NCBI GenBank assembly: GCA_022818135.1
Contig: JAFMSR010000012.1
Coordinates: 30,506,050-30,570,049, forward strand
DNA: 64,000 nt
Direction: 5' to 3'
From: Saxidomus purpurata
Lineage: Eukaryota > Mollusca > Bivalvia > Venerida > Veneridae
In this document: piece after piece, positions 34,491 to 64,000 of the stretch
Layout of the letters: the number at the start of each line of letters is the position of its first letter
How positions within the stretch are numbered: position 1 is the stretch's first letter
Program-made: the position numbers and the translations under genes
Notes under the pieces: generated by a model
Databases searched by the model: none
Told to the model about the DNA's origin: nothing
Seen by the model: the letters and a program-made list of their open reading frames with translations, nothing else

Positions 34491-34715
34491 ACAGTATATA
34501 ATTTTTTCAGTAAATGCTTCTTCAAAATCATTGGTAGTGTTTGCTTTAGCAAATTATGTAATTGTTGTAAGAGAAGAAGTACATTCTGTTTAGTGCATTT
34601 TTAATATGTTTGTATTTCATTACTGGGCTTGACAAGATATACATTATTTTCACCTCCCAGTACTTAAAGGGATCTGCTGAAAACTTCTCTATTTTTCTTC
34701 AATCTTTTTTCTACT

Positions 34716-34932
34716 TGTTTAGCGTTTTGTGCCAGGTGAGCTATTAGGATCGCTTTCTGTCTGGGGTACGTTGTACGTCCGTCCATCACAAGGCAGACAG
34801 GCAGAGAATAGATATTTGAAATGTTACTTAGCATTGTGTAGTGGACCTCTACGAAATATGTTAGAATTATGACTCTTTTATTATAGCAAATGGTAGTCGG
34901 TGAGCGATATAGGGCCATCATGGCCCTCTTGT
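34716..34932 (+). mobile_element. Internally deleted family 1 HINE
   Basis: GTGCCAGGTGAGCTATTAGG and GTACGTCCGTCC at the 5' side; about 120 bp of body; 3' end GGTGAGCG, hairpin AGGGCCATCATGGCCCT, CTCTTGT. The body matches that of the 15794-16376 copy (TTAGCATTGTGTAGTGGACC). Confidence 0.75.
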
Positions 34933-35139
34933 TTAAAGATATGGCCTTGTACTAAAGTTTGTATACCTTATTTACCTTATATAGCATACTGTTTTAGAAT
35001 TTCAAATTAAAAGAAGGGGAGTTTAAAAAAAGTTTATTTAAGGTTGAGATGAGATGTATAAGGATGACATGCATTATGACGAATGCTACAAGGATAAAAA
35101 AGTTATTTCAGATATATATAAGTATGAGTGATGAGAGAT

Positions 35140-35215
35140 TCTAACTTCAACAAGAGTGGTTAATCAAGTTCACATGAGTGCTTAATCAAGTTCAACAAGA
35201 GTGCTTAATCAAGTA
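35140..35215. repeat. Short tandem repeat, about 3 units of 25 bp
   Basis: AAGAGTGCTTAATCAAGTTC with variants, three times. Confidence 0.6.
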
Positions 35216-35224
35216 GCTTAGATT

Positions 35225-35340
35225 TACTGGAATTTGTGCGTCAGTGTCAAGTGTAGATCATGATCAGTCTTCATACTTGTATATTCTGATTATAGTCTAC
35301 ATTTTTCATTAAAAGTTTGGTGGAACGTACTAGTCAAATT
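35225..35340. repeat. Dispersed repeat with TGATCATGATC core, copy 4 (weak)
   Basis: AGTGTAGATCATGATCAGTC and CTGATTATAGTCTACA match the two conserved arms of the other copies; the rest is diverged. Confidence 0.35.
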
Positions 35341-35778
35341 GAAAACTGAATGATAAGTTATTTCCTTAATCAAGGACTGTTTCGAGCAATTGTAGCAGAG
35401 AGCTGAGTAGCTTATTAAAGAGGCAAAATGTTTTGTACAAGATAAAAATGGAAATATTACCATTAACATGTGTTTTGAAATATAACGAGGTCAGAATTTA
35501 TCACAAAAATTGTAATTACAGGTTGTTTTACTTGGAGAAATACATAAGGTAGTGAAAACCTTTTTATCTTCTGCATTTGGATTACATACTTAGTTTCATT
35601 GTAAATAATGTATTGGCAACTTTCTGAACAAATTGTTAAATGTAGTAGTGCTACTGATGTCAGCTGTTTCCATCAGTTTGTAGAAAAATTAAAGGAAATG
35701 AAGTGATAGCAAATTTACAATGTTTACAGTAATATAAAGTATTACACATATATATCTGGTCCAGTATAGGAAAATAGT

Positions 35779-36155
35779 CTTAGCAGTACAGTCAAACCAG
35801 GGGTCTCTTAAATTTAGCAGTACAGTCAAACCTGGGGTCTCTTAGATTTAGCAGAACAGTCAAACCTGCGGTCACTTAGATTTAGCAGAACAGTCAAACC
35901 TGCGGTCACTTAGATTTAGCAGAACAGTCAAACCTGCGGTCACTTAGATTTAGCGGAACAGTCAAACTTGCGATCACTTAGATTTAGCAGAACAGTCAAA
36001 CCTTTAGCAGAACAGTCAAACCTGTGGTCACTTTAGCAGAACAGTCAAACCTGTGGTCACTTAGATTTAGCAGAACAGTCAAATCTGCGGTCACTTAGAT
36101 TTAGCAGAACAGTCAAACCTGTGGTCACTTAGTTTTAACAGAACAGTTGAACCTC
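35779..36155. repeat. Minisatellite, 34-bp unit, about 12 copies
   Basis: Unit AGCAGAACAGTCAAACCTGC plus GGTCACTTAGATTT; some units shortened to 19-31 bp around 35985-36040. Confidence 0.9.
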
Positions 36156-36424
36156 AAATAGCTAGTGTTAATATACATGTTTAAAGTATTTACCTTCTAT
36201 TAATGTCCATTTTTGTAATGTTCCTTGACTAGCTGACAGGTTGGACTGTACTTGGTTATAAGCTGTGTACTAGACATATATTCATTTACAGTTATCTCTG
36301 ATAAAGGTCTGTATAGGTTTTGCTATCATTTTATTGTTTGTGTTAGTCTGTGTTACATGAGGGAGCTGTGAATAAATATGAAATGATATACAATGTATAT
36401 TATAAATAGACAGTTGTTGTTGTC

Positions 36425-36962
36425 TCTTAATTAGCCCTACCCCAGCCCCAGAACATACACGTAATGTCTCTTAATTGGCCCTACCCCAGCCCCAGAACAT
36501 ACACGTAATGTCTCTTAATTGGCCCTAACCCAGCCCCAGAACATACACGTAATGTCTCTTAATTGGCCCTAACCCAGCCCCAGAACATACACGTAATGTC
36601 TCTTAATTGGCCCTACCCCAGCCCCAGAACATACACGTAATGTCTCTTAATTGGCCCTACCCCAGCCCCAGAACATACACGTAATGTCTCTTAATTGGCC
36701 CTACCCCAGCCCCAGAACATACACGATGCTGGCCCTACCCAGCCCCAGGTCTCTAATGGCCCCCGCCCCAGACACACGTTGTCGGGGGCCCGGGGGGGTT
36801 TTTAATGGGCCTTACCCAGCCCCAGAACATACACGTAATGTCTCTTAATTGGCCCTAACCCAGCCCCAGAACATACACGTCATGTCTCTTAATTAGCCCT
36901 ACCCCAGCCCTAGAACATACACGTAATGTCTCTTAATTAGCCTTACCCCAGCCCCAGAACAA
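36425..36962. repeat. Minisatellite, 44-bp unit, about 12 copies
   Basis: Unit TAATGTCTCTTAATTGGCCC plus TACCCCAGCCCCAGAACATACACG. Units are near-identical except 36722-36810, which is scrambled and G/C-rich. Confidence 0.9.
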
Positions 36963-38599
36963 AGAAAACAATAAGTTCACGTAATGAGTGCTCAAACTTA
37001 CGGCTTTATACTACACAAATTTAGGATAATGTACAGTGATATACAGATTTTACCAGTAGACAGATGCCAACAAAAAATGATTAATCTATTATAATAGTTT
37101 AGATATTAACACGCTAATAGTGGATGCTGTGTGTCACTGTCATACTGTCCTGCATGCACTGTACTACTGACACCTTCTGTAAACCAACTGATTCCCTCCA
37201 ATACTTTTCAAGTTGTACTGTTCACAAGAAAAGTAACAAAGAGTAATAACTTGTAACATAATTAAGGTAGAGTAATAGTTCATGTGCACGGCACTTCCGT
37301 GCACGGCACTTTCTCATTGTCCTCTTTCAATGTATGACGTATCAATAACTTTCACGGCACTTTCTTTCATTGTCCTCTAATGATACATTAAGTATGACAA
37401 CTGATTCCTTCAATAGTAAGAAACTCTAAAAATAATTAAAATATGTTGAGTTATAGTTCTTGTGCACTGCACTTTCTCTCATTGTCCTCTATCAATGTGT
37501 GAAATGTCAGTTGATTCCTTTCAATAAGTTCAAGTTATGCTCCTCACAAAAACGGGATGGACAGAGGGGTGTACGGACATTCACTAAAATTACATTTGTG
37601 CCATAAAACAACCAAATTACATTAAATTTTAGTCTCCGGGTCTTGGGTCACGTCCTAAACAATTTTGTTAACGAATGCAAACTTAAAAATTGTTTAACGG
37701 ATGCAAACATAATCTAGTGTCAATGAATTTAATATTTTGCCATTTAATTTTGCCACAGAAAATTACCAATGATCAAAATAAAATTACTTCTCTTTTACCT
37801 ATAAAGTAGATGCCGGAAGTTCGCACATATCTAGAAGTTGAGCAAAGGAGCTAAATATCCAAGTTTATTTAGTGAAGTACTAGTATTCAACAATTCATTT
37901 GCGTAACAATGGTTTTTATCAAGAACTTAGCACCTCTAACATTAGTACATATATATATATATAGCAATGAATCAATACAACTTTAGCAATCTAAATGTCA
38001 GATACTGACGAGGCGAGAGGTGTCAACGTCTGGAAGATGTACAGGTATTCAGACACGCATACTATTCCCGGGATTCTAACAAGGAGCTCCAATTTCCTTA
38101 CAGTGTCAGCATGTGATCAAAACCCGTTTCCCCTCAAAGTGACAGTTAAATGACTTTGAAATTTGCCTCCAACTGACATGTATTGGAGAACTGTCACCGC
38201 CCATATCTCTTGAATTTTATCTATGTACTTTCGGAGCTGCACTGTACTGGATGAGCTAACCAAATACAAACACATAAACTAACTGACTAAAAGCTTAAAT
38301 GCGGATTTCAAAACTCATATTCTCCTGCTAGCAACCTATACCCGTCGTCCAGAAGTCAATTTCTTTGTGCAAGAGTTCATCTTGATAATGCAAGTCAGAG
38401 CAGTAATTAATATCAGCAAACAAGGGAACACATTTACTTGTTTGATAGCATATAAACTTGCTAAATACTATGTTTTTGTTCCTCATCCCGATATTCATAC
38501 CTATTCATATTTTTAGTAAGGGACAAGTTGGAAGCTTTTTTTCTTTCGACTCGTTTTCCTTGGCGTGGCAAACAAAACACGGAGGTCAGTAAACTCACT
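36963..38599. other. Intergenic, no gene recognised
   Basis: Contains partly repeated 'cacggcactttctc attgtcctc' phrases at about 37290-37490; otherwise unique-looking AT-rich DNA. Confidence 0.4.
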
Positions 38600-38885
38600 T
38601 TCTGCAATCTTGGTAGAGATCTATATAATATATATACTAGACAATGTTACATACTACATATCTAAGCTCTTACCTTCCCGTTTTTGAGAAGATTTTTCAA
38701 AGTTTTTCCTTTCCGTTCACATGGCAACCAGGGTTAGGCATGGAATAGAATTCTGTTAACAGCTACGAGAGAGCTTCATGCAAGGGACATCCCTCATCAA
38801 CATTGGCCCTATGGTTTCAGAGGAGATAATGGTGGATGGACTGTCTAGACGTTCGACGGACATTGCTCACCCTGGCACTCGTCGA
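38600..38885 (-). mobile_element. Family 1 HINE fragment, reverse orientation
   Basis: On the minus strand: GAGTGCCAGGGTGAGCAATG, GTCCGTCGAACG, TCTCCTCTGAAACCATAGGG, CAATGTTGATGAGGGATG: the family 1 5' end and first body unit in the usual order. No 3' hairpin found to the left. Confidence 0.7.
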
Positions 38886-40118
38886 TGTACAAGATTCGCC
38901 TTAGCTGGTACAGTAGCCATAGTTTGCAGAAGATACTCTGTTTCTTACTAAAATAGTGCTTAGATGAGTTCCAGTTTCTATAAAATCATACCGTAAATGT
39001 ACCCCTGTTCTGAATCCGCACAATGATAAAATAATTATTTGTTATGTAGTATGAATGTATTTTGCATTAATAAGGCTTCTTTAAAATGCGCACACAGACA
39101 TGGCCAGTGCTTACTCGAGAACGAGCAATTGGGGAAAAAAAGATTACGTCAAAATTACGTTTTATTGACAGAGAAATTATTTCGTCTAGATCGTTTGTTT
39201 TGTTACGAAAAGCTTTATGCTCATGCTTCGGACTTTTAACATCAACTTGTAACCACTCAAATGACTCAGTAACAGTAAGATGCTACTACGCTAAAAATAA
39301 AAGAGAAAGAAATCGTGCAAAGAAAAAATCTAATACTAGTCTGGAGCAATAATATTAACAATTCACATGCTAATGAAGTGTGCTAAAATAATATTAACAA
39401 CACGAATGAGTGGTCGAGGGCGATTCACTGAAGCTTTTTAAATCGAATTTAACTCATTGGCGCATGACATAGAAATAAGTACCTTTTGGTCTTAATCATA
39501 CTTTTTGAACCGAAACTCCTTCTGTAAGGATTACTGTTTAATTAGCAAATGCAGTCCGTGGCATTTATTGCCATATCGACATGAGACAAGCGAAGAGTAT
39601 TAACTTGCCATTGGTGCGTCAAAGAGGGCGCAATCTAACAGTATGGCTTGGTTAGTGAATCTACACCTAGTTATTGGAACCAAATTTCACATTATTAAAA
39701 TGAAACATGGAATGCCTTTTTAGCCTTTTGTTTTAGTATCCCCATTCTAATAAGCTGCTCTGGTGAAGGAAAAAAGCCGATATCAGAAACACTTTTGTGT
39801 ACGTGTAATTGAAACACGATTCAATGCCATTTAGTTTTAAAACATTATTAAGAATATTTCAAATAGTAATTATTTGAAAGACCTATGGTTCTACATACTG
39901 TATAAATATTTATTGAGTAAAGTTCACATGTTATATACTTGATACTTAATATACAATTGAGTAGAAAGCTCTGGGCTTATTTATAAACTCTCTCCTTTGC
40001 ATTTCTGGATTATAAAATCCAATTACGAGTGTCAACCAAGAATGGATGGCGCGATGATTTAGTATATGACAGAGATGGGTACATAATTATATTTCTTGGT
40101 AAAAATTCCTATCAATAT
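38886..40118. other. Intergenic, no gene recognised
   Basis: Two overlapping open frames at 39039-39352 (66 and 88 codons) share the same DNA; neither has a recognisable domain or splice pattern. Confidence 0.35.
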
Positions 40119-40122
40119 TTAA

Positions 40123-40521
40123 AGGTCCAATACTAACGAAAGTGAAAATTCAAATATACTTTAAAAAGTACAGAAATAAGTTATTTTTAATAAAAAATGA
40201 AAGTTGGTATGTAGAGATTCTAAACAAATCACAGTACATGTACAATTATTTTTCTATACATTATGAAGCAAGTTAAAAAGACCTGGGTGGTCATTTTGTC
40301 ATTTCAACATAATACAGTGTTCCGAACACTTTCTGTAAATTTTAACCTGCCAATTTTCATTATTTAGTGTCTTGCATAAGGTAATGTAATGCCATTGAAA
40401 TAACTGTCACTTTTTTTTTTTTTTGTGGGCTTTAGGACCTAAGTGGGTAAAAAATTTTTTATAGTTTGTGTTACATGTTAAACCAATCCGACACTTATTT
40501 TTGCTTTATTGTAGTGGACCT
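40123..40521. mobile_element. piggyBac-like non-autonomous element with TTAA target
   Basis: 399 bp, ends AGGTCCAATAC and GTAGTGGACCT (inverted, 10 of 11), flanked by TTAA at 40119-40122 and 40522-40525. TTAA duplication is the mark of piggyBac (also Kolobok). No coding capacity. Confidence 0.6.
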
Positions 40522-40544
40522 TTAACTGCATGCAGTAAGAAGGC

Positions 40545-40622
40545 GCCAAATGTCCCTGACCGGGACGCGAACCCAGAACCCTTCGCTTACAGGGCGTATG
40601 TTCTCCCGACTGAGCTAACGTT
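40545..40622 (-). repeat. tRNA-derived SINE head / tRNA pseudogene (Thr-TGT like)
   Basis: On the minus strand GTTAGCTCAGTCGGGAGAAC is an A box, CGCCCTGTAAGCGAAGG resembles a Thr(TGT) anticodon arm, and GGTTCGCGTCC is a B box. The acceptor ends do not pair, so a working tRNA is unlikely. Confidence 0.6.
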
Positions 40623-42219
40623 TTCTCCCCAATTGTCACTGAGTCCATGCCGTGACATGTGCATCAGGGTCATGATTTTACAGGTGTTTTATTTCAACCG
40701 AGTTCACGTTGCATTGTGGAAGTGAGTCAACTCAGAAAACACAATGTACAAACTTCCTGTAGCAGTTTCTTCCCCTTACCGTGCTTCACCAAATTTCATA
40801 AACGCAGGTAAATGCTCCGGATTTTGCCTGACTGTATGAAATGAATAGACAAGATATATGGCCCTCTTTAATTAGAAAACTCTAAACTTTACATGAATTC
40901 CGAGCCTAAAAAACATTCTATTCATTTCTAGCTACCGCCTTAGATTGGGTGATTTTCGTACAAAATGTATCGTAAGGGGAACAAACTGCTACATGAATTT
41001 TGTATGCTTGTTGTCTCCCTTCCACATGGTTGCAACGTGTACTCAGTTGATATAATACATCCGTAAAATGTAGCTTTAGTAGATTAACAAACAAAATTTC
41101 TGCTGCATGCGTGTATTTTCCAGAATGGCGTCAAATTAGTGTAACTATAGGTATACTTATATAAACTATCATAACTACAATGATAAAGTATTACCTGATA
41201 TTAGAACTAAGTGGTACATTTTAGCACTATCCCCAGAAACCAAATTTCTTACCTCTTCTGGGGTCGTCAATCTTATGGGCAACCGACATCAAGGATAGCA
41301 AATAAAAAAAGAAAAATTAAACGATTGAATTCGTTTATAGTAGGTAAACGTCAATTCCATTATTGTTGTTACCTGGGTCCTAATATAACCGTTATATTAG
41401 GACACAATTGCTTCTAACATTAATTAAATGATAACTCATTTGATGTAACATACATGTAAAAGGTAGACTGACGAGACAATATTTCATCTGTTGCAACTGA
41501 ATAAAGCGCAAGGTCGGACACGTTTATCTCGACAGGTCTGCTTAGTTAATACCAGAGACAAAAATGCGCTATGCAACACAGTTCCTGGTTGGGTTGTTCC
41601 ATAGTCGACTTGCCCAATTTTTTTTTTGTTGGTTCATTAAATCAGAACCCTCCCATTTGCCTCATGCACACATTGGTCAACATATAATTTTTTATTTATT
41701 ATACTTTACATGTTCATTTTATCTTATACGTTGTATATCATATCTTTTTAGGCCCACACTTCAGAGAGCAGTTAAGCGTGATCTGATCAAATTTGCCCAT
41801 TCATAATAAATACGCTTACACTTACATAATTTATTTATTGCAGACTTGGAATGAATGTCATATCGGTGTACACATGTAGTGCTACATAAGTGATCATTGC
41901 TAAGCAACAACATAAAAAGATATAACACCATAATGAAAACAAAACTTACTGAAAGGGCAAGTTACTTGCTACATAACTTCTCTACCATTACATTTATAGA
42001 AAACTTGACTTTCGATCAAAATACTTAAAAAGTGTATCTTCTAAAAACACACTTCCATCATCATGTTTTATTCAAGGTTTATGCTATATTGATGGTATAA
42101 AATTTATAAATATTTCTACAGTAAATCTTAAACCAATCTAAAATTAATAAATCAAGTTTCAAGAAAACCATTTTATATCTGATATAATTTTCGGTTGATG
42201 AACTAGATTTAGAAGATAA
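40623..42219. other. Intergenic, no gene recognised
   Basis: AT-rich, short open frames only. 'cctaatataacc gttatattagga' at about 41377-41402 is a small palindrome. Confidence 0.4.
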
Positions 42220-42351
42220 CTTCAATGAAAAGGTATCGATTTAGTGATTAGTTTGATGCTACTATTAGTTAAAGATATTACAAGACTTCAATGAAAAGGT
42301 ATCGATTTAGTGATTAGTTTGATGCTACTATTAGTTAAAGATATTACAAGA
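42220..42351. repeat. Exact 66-bp tandem duplication
   Basis: Two adjacent copies starting CTTCAATGAAAAGGTATCGA at 42220 and 42286; they appear identical, so the duplication is recent or an assembly doubling. Confidence 0.85.
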
Positions 42352-42881
42352 TATAAAAGTAATAAAATATTTCATTTTAACCCCCAAAACATTGTGAAAA
42401 AATATTTAAAATACGTCATGTACATGATTGTAAAAAATGTCAGTAAACTAACACTGATCGATGTTTCCTTAATTCATAAAGTGATAAGCGCGTTTTTTAA
42501 TATCAACTTAAAATGAACAAAAACCTATGTACGTATACCTGTATATAAAACCTTGGTTCTTATATTACGACCCAGACTAAACATAGGATCGAGTATTGGG
42601 AGATTTCAATTGAAGGCTGGATTGTTAGCATAACAGCTGAAAGAAAAAAAGCAGTTTGGAAAATGTTGCATTGGTCATTACCAAAATCAGTTGAAATATT
42701 TAAAATGTTACCATTAAGTCAACTAGATAGAAAAGTGGCCTATTTTTGGATTGTGTCCTTTCTGGATAACGGCCTTTTTGGAACTGGGTCTTTCGGGACC
42801 GACATCCTTGCATCAATCTATAGAAGCTGAGACTTTCAAGGCAATTGAGTCTATGGTGACCACCTGAAGAGGATCAACCTG

Positions 42882-43015
<134 letters not shown>

Positions 43016-43063
43016 CCTTTTCGCAAAGATAGGCTTACAGGTAAAGGAGGTGGCGTTTTCATT

Positions 43064-43501
43064 TTGGTTAAAAATAAATATATCTCATCTGTGCAGCAAC
43101 ATCTTAATACCCAATGTGAACTATTATGGGTCAAAATAAACATGAACAATACTAAGCCCTTGTATGTTGCTGCCTACTACAGACCCAAGGAAACTGATCT
43201 CATGAGTCTCATTGAGTTTGAAAGGTCATTGGATCTAACCAGACCCCTTAAAGGCACCAAATGGATTTTTGGTGACTTTAACACCCCCAACCTCACCTGG
43301 GACTCTGACCATATACCTTCAATGAAACCTAATAGCACAAACACCCAGTCTTATAATAAGTTTCTTGAAATCCTTGATGACTATGATCTCACACAAATGG
43401 TTAATTCCCCACACGTAATGAAAAGTCTTGGACTTATTTCTCACAACAAACCCAACTCTAGTAAGCACAGTATCTGTCCAAGCTGGTATTTCAGACCATA
43501 A
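43064..43501 (+). pseudogene. LINE endonuclease fragment
   Basis: Part of an AP-type endonuclease: YVAAYYRPKE, WIFGDFNTPNLTWDS. The frame breaks before the last motif; SDHN is read in the next frame (43428-43811). Confidence 0.75.
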
Positions 43502-43773
43502 CATAATCATCTCTCAAGCTCGAATCAAACCTTTCATTAATAAACAAACCCCTAGGGACATTCCATTATTTAGAAAAGCTAGATGGGATGATTTCAAACA
43601 ATTTATCAGTAACTCCAAGGTAAACACACTGAAAGATGCAGAGGTTATCCCAGTTGAAGACCTCTGGATCAGGTTTAAACTCCTAATTCAAGAAGGCATA
43701 TCAAAGTTTGTCCCAATTAAAAAACTAGGAAATAAGAAAAAGTCTCCCATGGATTACACAAGATATAAAAAGA

Positions 43774-44397
43774 TTGATAAGAAAAAGGGACAAACTCTAC
43801 CAAAAGGTTAAACTACACAAGGGTCAAAATCAGCACATTAGCAAATTCAGAACTGTTAAACACCTCATCCAGCAAAAAATTAAGAAAGCACATGAGACAT
43901 ATATTGAAAACATACTAGACATTCAACATTCAGAAAACTCAAACACTAATAAATTCAATACCAAGCGCCTCTACTCACTTATAAAAAATGCCAGACAAGA
44001 TAACCAAGGTATTGCACCGTTAAAAGATCAGACAAATGGTAAAATCACCTCAGAAAACCTTGGTCAAGCAAATATTCTGAATAAACAATTCCAGTCTGTT
44101 TTTTCAGGTGTTTCTCCCTTGTCTCTGTCCCAGCTTTGCAGGACTTCCCTAGGAAAAAGGAAATACCCTACAATGCCCAACATTGAAATTGACCCCAACG
44201 GCGTCCTGAAATTACTCCAAAACCTAAAAGTGGATAAGGCTGCTGGCCCAGATATGATTAAGCCCATTGTCTTGAAGGAGCTCCGCCATGAGATCCTTGA
44301 CATAGTGTCACTAATCTTTAAAAGATCCCTTAATACTAGTCAACTCCCATCCGATTGGACGAAGGCAAATGTCGCTCCACTATTCAAAAAAAGGTGA
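43774..44397 (+). pseudogene. LINE linker and N-terminal part of reverse transcriptase
   Basis: Lys/Gln-rich linker, then LLQNLKVDKAAGPDMIKPIV and LPSDWTKANVAPLFKK, the usual RT finger motifs. The frame changes at an A7 run near 44385. Confidence 0.8.
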
Positions 44398-45226
44398 TAC
44401 TAGTGACCCTGCTAACTACAGACCCATATCGCTAACTTGTATTCTATGTAAACTCCTAGAACACATAATTGCATCTAGCCTATCCACACATCTCTCAAAA
44501 CACAACATACTTTATGAGCTGCAACATGGGTTCCGTGAAAGACGGTCCTGTGAGACTCAGCTCATTGAGCTAGTTGATGAAATATCCAAAAACCTTTCCT
44601 CAGGTAAACAGACCGACCTTGTCCTACTTGATTTTAGTAAAGCCTTCGACAAAGTCAACCATCTTAAATTATTACTTAAACTCCAAGAGCATGGTGTCTC
44701 CAGTCAAACTGTATCTTGGATCCGGTCCTTTTTAATAGGTAGATCTCAGTCAGTAGTGGTTAACGGTTGCACGTCTGATCAAGTCCCTGTTACATCTGGG
44801 GTCCCCCAGGGCGGCTCTGTCCTAGGACCTCTGTTGTTCCTACTCTATATAAATGATCTCCCTGACACGGTTACCTCCCAGGTGCGGCTTTTTGCTGATG
44901 ACACTGCCGTTTACCTTGCAGTTACTTGCCTCTCTGATTGTCAAAGGTTACAAAATGATCTCTCTAAGCTAGAAACGTGGGAAAACTGTGGGACATGGAA
45001 TTTAACCCCAGTAAATGTCAGGTCCTCCACATCACACGTAGTAGAAAAACCTATCCAGTTCCCATATAAGCTTCATGGTCAAACACTCTCACCAGCTAAG
45101 GATGCAAAATACCTTGGTGTAGACATCAGCCAAGATCTCAGCTGGAATACACACATCTCAAGAATAACAACAAATGCAAACAGAACACTAGGCTTTCTCA
45201 AACGTAACATTAAAAACAAAACATGA
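44369..45226 (+). pseudogene. LINE reverse transcriptase core
   Basis: 285 codons with NYRPISLTCILCKLLEHIIA, HGFRERRSCETQL, DFSKAFDKVNH, GVPQGGSVLGPLLF (one Gly more than the usual GVPQGSVLGP) and FADD. It ends at TGA 45224-45226, before the C-terminal part, whose remains continue to about 45700 in other frames. Confidence 0.85.
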
Positions 45227-45949
45227 AAATATTAAATCACTCTCTTACAAAAACATTAGTCAGACCACAATTAGAGTATGCATCATCGTATGGTCACCAC
45301 ACACCCACGTTAATATTCACAAGCTGGAGATGGTCCAGCGACGCACAATCAGATGGGTAAAAAAGATTATTCCAGAGATACCAGTGTGACAGACCTGCAG
45401 AACACCCTTGGATGGAGCACCCTTGAGAACAGGCGTCAAGCCTCCAAATTGGTCATGTTTTATAAAAATACACAATCTTGTAGCAATCTCCCTGCCCAGT
45501 TACCTAGAAGTCCCAAACAGGTTAACAAGACATATGCCCCCCCTTAGTCTCCGCCAAACCCATGCAAATTCGGACTTCTTTAAGTACTCTTTTTCCCCCA
45601 TACCACAGTCCTGTGGAATAGATTACCCGCACATATTGCGATCCTGCCTGATCTTGAATCATTCAAGCAGGCAGTGGCCCAAATCAATTATTAGTCATAC
45701 AACAGTTGTTTTTAACCCTTTTACTCTTTTACTATTTTAACAGTTTTAACCGTCTTGTTTCTCTTGACTGTAGGAGCTATCTTGCAGTAGTTTTATCTTT
45801 TATTAACACCCGGCGTGCACCCTGCCCATAATACTCGTGAGAGGTGTGAGGCAGTATAACAAGATAGATAGATAGAGATGAACATTCTGTTTTAAAAGAT
45901 ACTTTGTAAGAAGACTATTTAATAATATCTGATTCTGTTCAACAATGAG

Positions 45950-46255
45950 GCTGTTCTTGACCTGAAAAGAGCGCCCCGCTTAGAACGTTTTTTTTTATTG
46001 ACGTCTGGCAAATACCTAGGAATATTTTAACTAAACTTAAAGGTCCGTTTCGAATATTCTTTCCATTTCGTTCATTAGCTTGAAGACCCAGTCTATTTCA
46101 ATGGATGCCGCCATAGCTGGCAGGTGTTTCATTTTCGGGTGCTCATTTTTGACTTTTTAGAGGTCTTTCTTGACATTTATTTCATTGCTTTAAGTGAATT
46201 TAATAAGAAACTGAAGAGGTTGATTAAACATAGCTACTGTCATACTTTTGAGAAG
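45950..46255 (+). promoter_or_regulatory. Probable EDC4 5' region with a short upstream ORF
   Basis: Between the decayed LINE and the proposed EDC4 start. It holds GCCGCCAT at 46107-46114 (a YY1-type ATGGCGGC site in reverse), common near metazoan transcription starts. ATG at 46101 opens a 19-codon upstream ORF ending TAG at 46158-46160, about 95 nt before the main ATG. No TATA box is evident. The transcription start is not defined. Confidence 0.3.
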
Positions 46256-63824
<17,569 letters not shown>

Positions 63825-64000
63825 GTATTCACAGCATTTCTCTCAGTGTTAGCAATTAAACTACCAGTATCTATGACCAGTTTCATTATGTGCAGTTACT
63901 ATTGGTAACCACAGTGGTCATCTCAAGTGCTTTTATTATATGAAATCACGGCTTGAAGCTGCCACCTGCTAAATAACCGTTTTCAGTGCCAATGTTTAAG

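Noticed and set aside
33385..36962. CRISPR-like regular repeats
   Set aside because: Units are directly tandem with no unique spacers, and the sequence is animal.
40545..40622. Functional tRNA-Thr gene
   Set aside because: A and B boxes and an anticodon-like arm are present, but acceptor ends do not pair, so I call it a SINE head or pseudogene.
46124..46255. Upstream in-frame extension of EDC4 exon 1 starting at ATG 46124
   Set aside because: It would add a hydrophobic 44-residue stretch not expected in a cytosolic scaffold; the ATG at 46256 has better context.

Overview
The window is eukaryotic, almost certainly from a bivalve mollusc. The reasons are two animal genes with long GT-AG introns, an AT-rich background, and many copies of bivalve 'pearl'/Helentron-associated repeats (HINEs), which have terminal hairpins, a GTCC-rich stretch and 140-170 bp internal tandem units. 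The order or species cannot be fixed from sequence reading alone.

Two protein-coding genes can be read exon by exon, both on the + strand. (1) FA2H, fatty acid 2-hydroxylase: five exons between 10686 and 23489 give 287 residues in one continuous frame up to the stop. The N-terminal cytochrome b5 part is not in the window, so the gene is 5' partial and 1-10685 is most simply its first visible intron. (2) EDC4 (Ge-1/Hedls), the scaffold of the mRNA decapping complex: fifteen exons between 46256 and 63824 give exactly 744 codons in frame. They cover the whole WD40 region and the start of the Ser/Pro/Thr-rich linker. The gene runs off the right edge, so its C-terminal half is missing. The two genes belong to unrelated pathways (2-hydroxy-sphingolipid synthesis in the ER; mRNA decapping in P-bodies) and are neighbours, not an operon.

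Everything else I can support is repetitive DNA. Left part (1-10685): a 103-bp hairpin, a hAT-like MITE with a perfect 8-bp target duplication, two HINE-type elements and a SINE. FA2H introns: HINE elements of at least three families, a second hAT-like MITE, and a TIR transposon nested inside an older HINE. Intergenic 23.5-46.2 kb: three minisatellites (32, 34 and 44 bp units) within 3.6 kb, a reverse-oriented HINE, a piggyBac-like TTAA element, a tRNA-derived SINE head, a long (AG)n tract, and a decayed Jockey/CR1-group LINE. EDC4 introns: a SINE head, a 635-bp tract with no C that looks like an assembly or sequencing artefact, a palindrome, a family-3 HINE, a pogo/Tigger-like MITE and a 1.3-kb pearl-like HINE.

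I did not find a convincing undescribed biological system. The observations most worth checking are the shared architecture of three sequence-unrelated HINE families, a possible 72-nt in-frame cassette exon in EDC4, the C-less tract, and a HINE ending 39 bp before an FA2H exon.
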